Assembly: GCA_031969915.1 (NCBI GenBank)
Contig: DALYJJ010000007.1
Location: forward strand, 1-64,000
Source of the DNA: DALYJJ01 sp031969915
GTDB taxonomy: Bacteria; Acidobacteriota; Terriglobia; Bryobacterales; Bryobacteraceae
DNA: 64,000 bases
Direction of reading: 5' to 3'
Under the pieces are notes generated by a model, which ran no database searches, was not told the DNA's origin, and saw nothing but the letters and a program-made list of their open reading frames with translations. Positions 33,725 through 41,712 of this stretch are shown piece after piece. Within the stretch, counting starts at the first letter, position 1; each line of letters begins with the position of its first letter. The position numbers and the translations under genes are program-made.

Positions 33725-35035
33725 ATGGTCCGAACCTTCTGCGCCGGCTTTGTAATCTCAATTACGCTCCTCCTCGACAGCATGTCCGCCCAGGCCACCC
33801 TCAACATCGTTCGAGGCCGCGGTAAGGATATGCTTTCCACGGTCCGCAAGCACGTCGAGAACAACTACTTCGATCCCACCTATGGCGGTGTGGACATGAA
33901 GGCCGCGTTCGAGAAGGCCGAACGCCAAATGGCCGAAGCGCAGTCCGCCGGCCACACCTTCGGCATCATCGCGCAGGCACTCACCACCCTCAACGACTCA
34001 CATACCTTCTTCATCCCTCCCTCGCGGGCATCCACCGTGCGGTATGGCTGGCAGTTGGCTATGGTCGGCAACCGATGCTTCATCACCTCCGTCAAACCGG
34101 GGAGCGACGCCGAACAGCGGGGTCTGGCGCCGGGGGATGAAGTGCTCACCATGCAGGGCTTCCGGCCTGACCGCAACATCCTCTGGAAGATGAAGTACAT
34201 GTATTACGTGCTGCAGCCTCAGGCCAGCCTGCGTTTCGAACTGCGCGCTCCAAACGGCGAGATGCGGCAGGTGGAGGCCGCAGCGTCAATCCGGCAGGGC
34301 AAAGCCGTGGTCGACCTTACCGGCCGTGAGGGAGACGATTACTACGAGATGCTGCGCGAAGCGCAGGCCGAAGGCAAGCTACGCGAGCATATCTACTACA
34401 ACGTCGGGAAAGAGCTGATCATTTACAAAATGCCCACCTTTAGCGTCCAGACCGAGCTCATCGACCGGGTCATCGACAAAGTCCGCGAATACCCGAACCT
34501 GATCATCGATCTGCGCGGAAACCAGGGCGGAGCGGTCTCCACCCTCGAGCGCCTGGCCGGGTACCTGCTGCCGCGCGACACGGTTATTGCCGAACGCAAA
34601 GGACGCAAGGAAGAGAAGCCGATGAAGGCCGCCCGCGTGGGCAAGCCGTACGATGGTAAGCTCGCCATCCTGATTGACAGCGAGTCCGCTTCTGCCTCCG
34701 AACTGCTTGCCCGTGCCGTTCAGATCGAAGGCCGCGGGAGGGTTTATGGCGACCGCAGCGCCGGGTCCGTCCGCCAGAGCCGGCAGCACGAGGACAAGAT
34801 GGGCGCCGACACGGTCTTCTATTACAGCGTCAGCGTCACCAACGCCGACATCTTCATGAAGGACGGCAAGCCGCTCGAGCATATCGGCGTGCAGCCGGAT
34901 GAACTCATCCTGCCTACACCCACCGACCTTGCGACACACCGCGATCCGGTGCTTGCCAAGGCTGCCGCCTCCTTCGGCATCAAGCTCTCGCCGGAGGACG
35001 CCGGTAAGATGTTTCCAGTGAAGTGGCGTAACTAG
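33725..35035 (+). CDS. Secreted S41 family peptidase
   Basis: 436 residues with a hydrophobic N-terminus. A PDZ domain (SVKPGSDAEQRGLAPGDEVLTMQG, about 120-150) precedes the S41 catalytic domain with LIIDLRGNQGGAVSTLERLAGYLL and the loop DSESASASELLARA. Ser323 is the likely nucleophile. The Lys of the GKG motif in C-terminal processing proteases is replaced (GDRSAGSVRQ), so the mechanism may be tricorn-like or activity may be altered. A glycosidase-like gene follows after 9 bases and may be cotranscribed. It differs from the S41 protein at 14412 in sequence and length. Confidence 0.83.
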   Translation: MVRTFCAGFVISITLLLDSMSAQATLNIVRGRGKDMLSTVRKHVENNYFDPTYGGVDMKAAFEKAERQMAEAQSAGHTFGIIAQALTTLNDSHTFFIPPSRASTVRYGWQLAMVGNRCFITSVKPGSDAEQRGLAPGDEVLTMQGFRPDRNILWKMKYMYYVLQPQASLRFELRAPNGEMRQVEAAASIRQGKAVVDLTGREGDDYYEMLREAQAEGKLREHIYYNVGKELIIYKMPTFSVQTELIDRVIDKVREYPNLIIDLRGNQGGAVSTLERLAGYLLPRDTVIAERKGRKEEKPMKAARVGKPYDGKLAILIDSESASASELLARAVQIEGRGRVYGDRSAGSVRQSRQHEDKMGADTVFYYSVSVTNADIFMKDGKPLEHIGVQPDELILPTPTDLATHRDPVLAKAAASFGIKLSPEDAGKMFPVKWRN

Positions 35036-35044
35036 CAGTGCGCG

Positions 35045-36091
35045 ATGGCACTCGTACGCACCGTCGGACGCCGAGAAGTGCTCGCCGCACTCGCCTCCGC
35101 CGCAATCGCCGAGCGCGCGGGCGCTAACCCGATTCCAGACGCCCTCAAGACTCCTCACAAGCTGGGCCGCTTCGTCATCCCACCGGGGCCAGCCGGAGAG
35201 TTTGACGCGAAGGGCGCCGACGTCCCTTTCGCTTTCCGCCACGAAGGCCGCTTCTGGATGACCTACGTCGGCTTCGACGGAACCGGTTACCAGACGGGCC
35301 TCGCTTCGTCCCCTGATCTTCTGGAGTGGAAGCGCGAGGGCATGATCCTCAAGCGCGACCCGTCGTCGGAGATTACGCGCTACAACGTGGCGCTCTCCTG
35401 GATCCTGCGCGAGAACGGCCTGTTCTCCCCCGGCAGGCTTCGCAAGGTCCAGGGCCGCTACGTCGGCGTGTATCACGCGTACCCCAAGCCCGGTTACGAG
35501 GTCGGACCGGCGGTCATCGGCTTGTGCTGGACGAAGAACCTGCGCGACTGGCAGTTGGACCGGCCATTCCTGCGCGCGGAAGACGGCGCGGAGTGGGAGC
35601 GCGGCGGCCTCTATAAGGCATGCCTGCTCGAGCACAATGGCTTGTACTACATGCTCTACAACGCCAAGAACCAAGCCAGGCGGTGGAAAGAACAGACGGG
35701 TGTGGTCATGTCGAAGGACCTCAAGCAATGGCAACGGTTTGAGGGAAACCCGATCCTGCGAAACGGCGGTCCCGGAGCGCCCGACGAGATCTTCGCCAGC
35801 GATCCCTGTGTGTTGCGGCACCGCAACCAATGGCTGATCTTCTACTTCGGTCTGGACACGAGGGGCGTCGCCCGGGATCTGCTGGCGGTCTCGCCGGATC
35901 TGAAGAGCACGGAGAAGTGCGACGCGCCGCTGATCGACGTCGGCGCTCCGGGCTCAATCGATTCGCAGTACGCCCATAAGCCCTCGATGATCGCGCACCG
36001 CGGACGCCTCTACCACTTCTATTGTGCGGTCTCGAAAGATCAGGGCCGCGGCATCTCGGTCGCGTGTTCGCACCCTTTCCGCGGCAGTTAG
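35045..36091 (+). CDS. Five-bladed propeller glycosidase-like protein (GH43/GH32/GH62/GH68 superfamily)
   Basis: 348 residues. It starts with a Tat-like signal (GRREVLAALASAAIAERAGA). Blade motifs recur: FRHEGRFWMTYVGFDGTGYQTGLASSPDLLEWKREG, LLEHNGLYYMLYNAK and LRHRNQWLIFYFGLD. This pattern is seen in arabinanase- and beta-fructosidase-type enzymes and in inverting or phosphorolytic relatives. The specific family and catalytic triad could not be fixed by reading, so substrate prediction is not possible. It follows the S41 peptidase and precedes the cytochrome/dehydrogenase pair by 56 bases. Confidence 0.65.
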   Translation: MALVRTVGRREVLAALASAAIAERAGANPIPDALKTPHKLGRFVIPPGPAGEFDAKGADVPFAFRHEGRFWMTYVGFDGTGYQTGLASSPDLLEWKREGMILKRDPSSEITRYNVALSWILRENGLFSPGRLRKVQGRYVGVYHAYPKPGYEVGPAVIGLCWTKNLRDWQLDRPFLRAEDGAEWERGGLYKACLLEHNGLYYMLYNAKNQARRWKEQTGVVMSKDLKQWQRFEGNPILRNGGPGAPDEIFASDPCVLRHRNQWLIFYFGLDTRGVARDLLAVSPDLKSTEKCDAPLIDVGAPGSIDSQYAHKPSMIAHRGRLYHFYCAVSKDQGRGISVACSHPFRGS

Positions 36092-36147
36092 CTCCGGCGA
36101 GCCGACCGGCGCGCGCTCCGGGCCCGCGTATCGCCGATAATCGAAGG

Positions 36148-36948
36148 ATGCGCCTCTGGGGGATGTTCGGTCTGGCAGTGGGTGTGCTCGCCGCGCAGCA
36201 CGTCGATCAGGACCCGAGAGACGCTAAGAAGACGCATCCGGCGATCGGGAACCGCGAAGCCGTCGCCGCGGGTAAGAAGTTGTACGCGCGGTCGTGCGCG
36301 GGGTGTCACGGTCCGGATGGGACCGGCGCTCGCGGGCCGAACCTGGTGCGCCGCTCGAACTGGCATCCGCTGGACAACGACGGCATCTTCAAAGTGATTC
36401 GCCACGGCGTTCCAGGAGCGGACATGCCGCCCACCAAGCTATCCGACGACGAGACGTGGGCCCTGGTGGCGTTTGTGCATTCCATGACCGCACCCGCGGT
36501 GAGCGTGGGTGCACCCGGAGATCCGGTTGCCGGCGAGGCCTTGTTCTGGGGTGAGAAGACCGGTTGCTCCGCCTGTCACTCCATCGCCGGGCGGGGCGGC
36601 CGCATGGGGCCGGACCTCACCGGTATCGGCGGGCGGCAGCCCCTGGCGCTGCTGCGGGAGTCGATTGTCGATCCGTCCAAGGACCCTCCGTGGGGGAACG
36701 AGGGCGTGACCGTGACCCTGCGCGACGGGCGCACGGTCGAAGGTGTGGCCCGGAACCGGAACAACTATTCGCTGCAGGTTTTGGATCGCGGCGGCGCCCT
36801 GCATCTGATTGGGATGCGGGACGTGGCGGAGTTGGAGATCGCTGAGAAATCGCCGATGCCGGCGGACTACGGGAAGCGTCTGTCCAGGAAGGAACTCGAG
36901 GATCTGATCGCTTACCTGGCCCGGCTGGCGGTGCGGGAGTCTCAATGA
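36148..36948 (+). CDS. Secreted dihaem cytochrome c
   Basis: 266 residues from the ATG at 36148, which follows an AAGGA-like site (TCGAAGG) and starts a signal peptide. Two haem motifs are present: CAGCH at 50-54 and CSACH at 140-144. MPPTKLSDDETWALVAFV gives a typical C-terminal cytochrome helix with an axial Met. The C-terminal 90 residues (EGVTVTLRDGRTVEGVARNRNNYSL) resemble a haem-free domain often fused to such cytochromes in this phylum. Its stop overlaps the start of the PQQ dehydrogenase by four bases (ATGA), so it is the likely electron acceptor for that enzyme. Confidence 0.85.
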   Translation: MRLWGMFGLAVGVLAAQHVDQDPRDAKKTHPAIGNREAVAAGKKLYARSCAGCHGPDGTGARGPNLVRRSNWHPLDNDGIFKVIRHGVPGADMPPTKLSDDETWALVAFVHSMTAPAVSVGAPGDPVAGEALFWGEKTGCSACHSIAGRGGRMGPDLTGIGGRQPLALLRESIVDPSKDPPWGNEGVTVTLRDGRTVEGVARNRNNYSLQVLDRGGALHLIGMRDVAELEIAEKSPMPADYGKRLSRKELEDLIAYLARLAVRESQ

Positions 36949-38522
36949 TTCGGCTTTTTGTACTGATGGCGGCCTGGAGTGCCTGTGCCGCGGCGCAGGT
37001 GGCGGGGGCGGGCGCCGATTGGCTCACGTACGCGGGCAACTACCAGGGCTGGCGCTTCAGTTCCCTGCGCCAGGTGACTCCCGAGAACGCCGGCCACATG
37101 GTCTCCCAATGGACGTATCGCGTGCCCAACGCGGCGGGGCTGCGGACTTCTCCGATCGTCGCCCGAGGTGTTCTCTACGCGACAGACACCAATGCCATCT
37201 ATGCACTGGATGCGAAGACGGGGCGGCTGATCTGGCGCTACGTGGACACCAAGGCGACGCGCAAAGGAGTGAATCGCGGAGCCGCCATCTGGGAGGAGCG
37301 GGTCTATTTCACCACCGCGGACAACCGCCTGGTGGCGCTCGACCGGCAGACCGGCGCGCTGATCTTCAGCCGGCAGTTCGCCGACCCGGAGAAAGGGATT
37401 ACCTCGACCTCCGCGCCCGTCATCGCCGAGGGTAAGGTGATCGTCGGCAGCGCGGGCGGGGACACAGGCATGCGCGGCTTTGTCGCGGCGCTCTCGGCCA
37501 GGACGGGAGAGGAATTGTGGCGCACCTTCACCGTGCCCGCCAAAGGGGAACCGGGCGCGGAGACCTGGGGCGATCTGATTGAGTGGGGCGGCGGGGCGAC
37601 GTGGCTCAGCGGGACCTACGATCCGGAGACGAAGACGCTCTATTGGACAACCGGGAATCCGTGGCCCGACTTCACGGGCACGTCCCGCCAGGGGGACAAC
37701 CTCTATACATGCTCACTGCTGGCGCTCGATCTCGAGACCGGCGCGCGCAAATGGCATTTCCAATTCACACCGCACGACACACACGATTGGGACGCGCAGA
37801 GTTGGCCGGTGCTGCTGGAAGCCGTGGTGAAGGGCGAGCGGCGGAAGGTGGTGGTGCACGCCAATCGCAACGGCTTCTACTATGTGCTGGACCGAGCCAC
37901 GGGCGAGTTCCTGCATGCCACAAAGCTGGTGGACAAGCTGACGTGGGCCGAGGGGGTGGACGCGAAAGGCCGGCCGATTGAAATCCCCGGCATGGACCCG
38001 ACGCCCGAGGGCGTGATGGTGTGTCCCAGCGTCAAGGGCGCGACCAACTGGATGGGCCAGAGCTACCACCCGGGGACCGGTCTGCTGTACGTCCTCACGC
38101 TGGAGCAGTGCGGGCTGTTTTCCAGTTCGCAGCAGGAGCCCGTGCCGATGAAGAACTTTCAGGGCGGCGGCGCAACGCAGGTGGGCGGGCAGTTCATCCT
38201 CCGGGCGCTCGAGCCGGCCACGGGGCGCCGTGTGTGGGAGTATCCGATGACCGGCGATACGAACAGTTGGACGGGTGTGGTTTCGACGGCGGGCGGGGTG
38301 GTGTTCAGCGGCGACGACGACGGGCACCTGGTGGCGTTGGACGCGAGCACGGGCCGGCACCTTTGGCACTACAACCTGGGTGAACCACTTTCGGCGTCGC
38401 CGGTGAGCTTCGCGGTGGACGGCAAACAGTACGTCGCGATCGCCTCGGCGACGGCGATCCACGCCTTCGCGCTGTTCGAGCCGATCACCCCGGTGCAACT
38501 CCCCAAGACGAAGAAACGGTGA
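36945..38522 (+). CDS. PQQ-dependent quinoprotein dehydrogenase (alcohol dehydrogenase type)
   Basis: 525 residues with a signal peptide (LFVLMAAWSACAAAQ). The eight-bladed propeller fold is signalled by repeated motifs such as GVLYATDTNAIYALDAKTG and GGVVFSGDDDGHLVALDASTG, and by the active-site segment FTPHDTHDWDAQ, whose Asp is the catalytic base. The residue two positions after that Asp is Gln, not the Asp that marks lanthanide-dependent XoxF enzymes, so calcium is the more likely metal. No vicinal Cys-Cys pair of methanol dehydrogenases was seen. It oxidises an alcohol or sugar in the periplasm and passes electrons to the cytochrome encoded just upstream. The substrate is unknown. Confidence 0.83.
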   Translation: MIRLFVLMAAWSACAAAQVAGAGADWLTYAGNYQGWRFSSLRQVTPENAGHMVSQWTYRVPNAAGLRTSPIVARGVLYATDTNAIYALDAKTGRLIWRYVDTKATRKGVNRGAAIWEERVYFTTADNRLVALDRQTGALIFSRQFADPEKGITSTSAPVIAEGKVIVGSAGGDTGMRGFVAALSARTGEELWRTFTVPAKGEPGAETWGDLIEWGGGATWLSGTYDPETKTLYWTTGNPWPDFTGTSRQGDNLYTCSLLALDLETGARKWHFQFTPHDTHDWDAQSWPVLLEAVVKGERRKVVVHANRNGFYYVLDRATGEFLHATKLVDKLTWAEGVDAKGRPIEIPGMDPTPEGVMVCPSVKGATNWMGQSYHPGTGLLYVLTLEQCGLFSSSQQEPVPMKNFQGGGATQVGGQFILRALEPATGRRVWEYPMTGDTNSWTGVVSTAGGVVFSGDDDGHLVALDASTGRHLWHYNLGEPLSASPVSFAVDGKQYVAIASATAIHAFALFEPITPVQLPKTKKR

Positions 38523-38587
38523 AGACGGGTTCGCGGAGTCGTCATCGGTTGTGAACTCTCGGTTGTTACACTAGACAGTATCAACCG

Positions 38588-41500
38588 ATGAACAATCGAA
38601 CTATTGCTTCACTCGCTTTGTCGTTGTGTGTCCTTACTCTGCCCGCCGCCGGGCAATCCCTGGCGGGACTCGGCGCGGTCAGCGGTACGGTCATCGACGC
38701 AACCAACGCACCCGTACCCGGGGCCCGCGTTGCCGTAACAAACCCCAACACCGGCCTCCTTCGCCGTCTGGTCACAAACGATTCCGGCTATTTCATCGCC
38801 CCTTCGCTCCAGCCGGGACCCGGCTATGAGGTGAAGATCGAAAAAGAGGGCTTCGCGACTTATGAGGCGAAGTCGGTGGTGTTGCAGGTGGGCCAGAACG
38901 TCGCTTTGAACGTGCAACTGACCGTGGCTCAGCAGGCGCAGACGGTCACCGTGGAAGAGAGCACACCGATTGTCGAGTCCGCCAAAACCGGCGTTTCGCA
39001 AGTGGTGAACAGCTCGCAGATACTGAACCTGCCGATCAACGGCCGGCGCGTGGACAGCTTCGTGCTGCTCTCGCCCGGGGTCACGGCGGACGGCACCTTC
39101 GGCCTGCTGAGCTTTCGCGGCATGCCCGGCGGCAACGCATTCCTGCAGGACGGCAACGACACCACGAATCAGTTCTACAACGAGAACGCGGGCCGCACGC
39201 GCATCAGCTCCAACATCAGCCAGGACTCCGTGCAGGAGTTCCAGGTGCTCTCCTCGGGCTACAGCGCGGAGTTCGGCCGTGCCGTGGGCGGCGTGGTGAA
39301 CACCGTCACCAAGAGCGGCACCAATGGCGTGCACGGCACCGGCTACTGGTTCTTCCGCAACCAGGACTTCAACGCCCGCGACCGCTATGCGTCGATCAAT
39401 CCGCAGGAGTCGCGGCACCAGGGGGGCGGCAGCATCGGCGGCCCGATTAAGAAGGACAAGCTGTTCTACTTCGGGAATTTCGAAGTGACGCGGCGCGACT
39501 TCCCCGTGATCAGTTCGATCCTCAATCCGCAGTTCTTCAACGCCGGGGGCACGTTCATCGGGACGTGCGGTTCGCCGGCGACCCCGCAGCAGTGCGAGAA
39601 CGCGGTGAACTACTTCCGCCGCTTCTTCGGCACCGTGGATCGCAACGTCTCGCAGAACCTGGGATTCCTGAAGCTGGACTGGCGTCCCACGGACCGGCAG
39701 TCGATCAGCGCGAGTTTCAACCTGTTGAACTGGGAGTCGCCGAACGGCATTCAGACCGCGGCCGCTCTGACCAACGCGGGCGCGATCGGCAATAACGGTC
39801 TGTCGACGGTCCGTACCCGGTGGGCGAAGCTCTCCCACACCGCGGTGGCGAGCTCGACCGTGGTCAACGAGTTCCGTTTCGGCTGGTTCAAGGACCGGTT
39901 GGCGGATGAGCCGAATTACACGCTCGCGCCTCCGGGCGTTCGCTCCGCCGTCACCGTGCAGGGCCAGGCCAACCTCGGCGTGCCCAATTACCTGCCGCGC
40001 GTGCAGCCGACCGAGGACCGGTACCAGTTCGTCGACAACCTCTCCATGACCGTCGGCCGGCACCAGTTCAAGTTCGGCGCCGACATCGCCCACACACGCG
40101 ATGTCGAAGATGCGCTCTTCAATGGCGTGGGTTCGTTCACCTACGGAACGATCACCAACTTCGCTCTGGACCTGACGAACCTGGACGGCGGCAAGCGGTG
40201 GCAGAACTTCAGCCAGGCCTTCGGCCCGTTCCAGACCTCGGTCTTCACCCGCGATTTCAACTTCTATTTCCAGGACCAGTGGCGCCTGACGAACAAGCTC
40301 ACGTTCAACTACGGCGTGCGGTACGAGTACGCGCAGTTCGCGCAGCCCACGGTCTCCAACCCCGATTACCCGCAAACCGGCCAGATCAACCAGCCGGGCC
40401 GTAACTTCGCGCCCCGCCTGGGCCTGGCTTTCAGCCTGAACGACAAGACCGTGATTCGCGCCGGCTACGGCCTCTTCTATGCGCGATTCCCCTCGGCGAC
40501 GATCGCGCGCCTGCACCAGCTAAACGGCCGCGTTCAGCGGGCGCTGACACTCCAGGGCAACGTCGCGGCTGACCTCGCCGTCGGCCCCACCTTCCCGAAC
40601 CGGTTGGCCAACCTGGATCGCAATCCTCCCGCCGGAACGGTGGCCATCACCTTCGCCGATCCCGATCTGGCATCGCCCTACACCCAGCAAGGCGACATCG
40701 CGATTGAACGCGAGATCACCCGGAACATGGGCATCACCGTTTCGTACCTGTGGAACCGCGGGTTCCGGGGGATCACCCGGCGCGACCTGAACATCGGCGC
40801 TGCTACGGGCAGCTTCACCTACCGGATCCTGGATGCGGCCGGCAATCAGACCGGTACCTTCACCACGCCGACCTATCTCACCGCCAATCGCGTCGACCCG
40901 CGCTATCAACGCGTGAATCTCGTGGACAACGGCGGACGCCTATGGTACGACGGCCTGGCCGTGCAGTTCCGCCGCCGGGCTGCCAAGTGGCTGGAAGGCA
41001 CGCTCTCCTACACGTGGTCGCACGCCCGCGATTTGAACACCGGCGGCGGTAACAACAACGTGTTTCTCACCGACCCTCCGGGCACGCTGGTGAACGGCGA
41101 CTATAATCGCGAAAAGGGCACATCCACCCTCGACCAACGGCACCGGGCCGTGGTCACGGCGCTGCTCTCACCGCCGAAGAAGGACTTCGGGAGCGGCTTC
41201 GCCAACCGGATTCTGAACGGTTGGCAGATCGCGGTCCTGAGCACCTTCGCTTCCGCTCAGTACACGACGCCGACCGTGCTGGTCTCCGGCGCGCAGTTCC
41301 CGGGAATGGCGTTCAACAACACGCTGAACGGGTTCGGGGGCAGCTCCCAGGTTCCCTTCCTGTCGCGCCAGTCGATTCCGATCGACGCCATTAACCGCTG
41401 GGATACACGCTTGACCAAATCCGTGGAGATCAAAGAGCGTGTCCAGGTGATGTTCAACTTCGAAGTGTTCAACACCTTTAACCGGGTGAGCAACACCGTG

Positions 41501-41638
41501 GTCAATAGCCAGGCGTTCCAGGCCATCTCCGGCGTGATCCGCCCGGTGGCCGGAGTAGGAACGGGCACGGCGTCCGGCGGCTTCCCCGACGGCACCAATG
41601 CACGGCGCGCGCAGATCTCGATGCGCGTCGTGTTCTAA
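38588..41638 (+). CDS. TonB-dependent receptor-like outer-membrane protein with carboxypeptidase-regulatory N-terminus
   Basis: 1016 residues. After a signal peptide, residues about 30-115 form a carboxypeptidase-regulatory-like domain (VSGTVIDATNAPVPGARVAVTN...LRRLVTNDSGYFI). A plug-like region follows (VVNSSQILNLPINGRR, then FRGMPGGNAFLQDGN and YSAEFGRAVGGVVNTVTKSGTN), then a large barrel ending in phenylalanine (MRVVF). This Oar-like type is highly expanded in Acidobacteria. It probably imports oligosaccharides or peptides. The location next to arabinan-active enzymes suggests a glycan ligand, but this is inference. A terminator follows at 41660. Confidence 0.9.
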   Translation: MNNRTIASLALSLCVLTLPAAGQSLAGLGAVSGTVIDATNAPVPGARVAVTNPNTGLLRRLVTNDSGYFIAPSLQPGPGYEVKIEKEGFATYEAKSVVLQVGQNVALNVQLTVAQQAQTVTVEESTPIVESAKTGVSQVVNSSQILNLPINGRRVDSFVLLSPGVTADGTFGLLSFRGMPGGNAFLQDGNDTTNQFYNENAGRTRISSNISQDSVQEFQVLSSGYSAEFGRAVGGVVNTVTKSGTNGVHGTGYWFFRNQDFNARDRYASINPQESRHQGGGSIGGPIKKDKLFYFGNFEVTRRDFPVISSILNPQFFNAGGTFIGTCGSPATPQQCENAVNYFRRFFGTVDRNVSQNLGFLKLDWRPTDRQSISASFNLLNWESPNGIQTAAALTNAGAIGNNGLSTVRTRWAKLSHTAVASSTVVNEFRFGWFKDRLADEPNYTLAPPGVRSAVTVQGQANLGVPNYLPRVQPTEDRYQFVDNLSMTVGRHQFKFGADIAHTRDVEDALFNGVGSFTYGTITNFALDLTNLDGGKRWQNFSQAFGPFQTSVFTRDFNFYFQDQWRLTNKLTFNYGVRYEYAQFAQPTVSNPDYPQTGQINQPGRNFAPRLGLAFSLNDKTVIRAGYGLFYARFPSATIARLHQLNGRVQRALTLQGNVAADLAVGPTFPNRLANLDRNPPAGTVAITFADPDLASPYTQQGDIAIEREITRNMGITVSYLWNRGFRGITRRDLNIGAATGSFTYRILDAAGNQTGTFTTPTYLTANRVDPRYQRVNLVDNGGRLWYDGLAVQFRRRAAKWLEGTLSYTWSHARDLNTGGGNNNVFLTDPPGTLVNGDYNREKGTSTLDQRHRAVVTALLSPPKKDFGSGFANRILNGWQIAVLSTFASAQYTTPTVLVSGAQFPGMAFNNTLNGFGGSSQVPFLSRQSIPIDAINRWDTRLTKSVEIKERVQVMFNFEVFNTFNRVSNTVVNSQAFQAISGVIRPVAGVGTGTASGGFPDGTNARRAQISMRVVF

Positions 41639-41659
41639 CTGCCGCCAGCTAAACCTACC

Positions 41660-41696
41660 AGGCCGGAACGCGGGAACGCGGCTCCGGCCTTTTCTA
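41660..41696 (+). terminator. Intrinsic terminator after the TonB-dependent receptor gene
   Basis: Stem AGGCCGGA with TCCGGCCT (8 bp), an internal loop containing a second GCG-rich repeat, then TTTTCTAT. It lies between convergent genes, 21 bases past the receptor stop. Confidence 0.75.
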
Positions 41697-41712
41697 TCTT
41701 CGGAGCCAGCAA

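Noticed and set aside
34379..35830. Long minus-strand open frame across the S41 and propeller genes
   Set aside because: It crosses two well-supported plus-strand genes and shows no recognisable family.
36133..36140. GCCGATAA identical to a sigma-28 -10 box
   Set aside because: It lies only eight bases before the cytochrome ATG and the -35 position reads CGCG; about two such octamers are expected by chance in the window.
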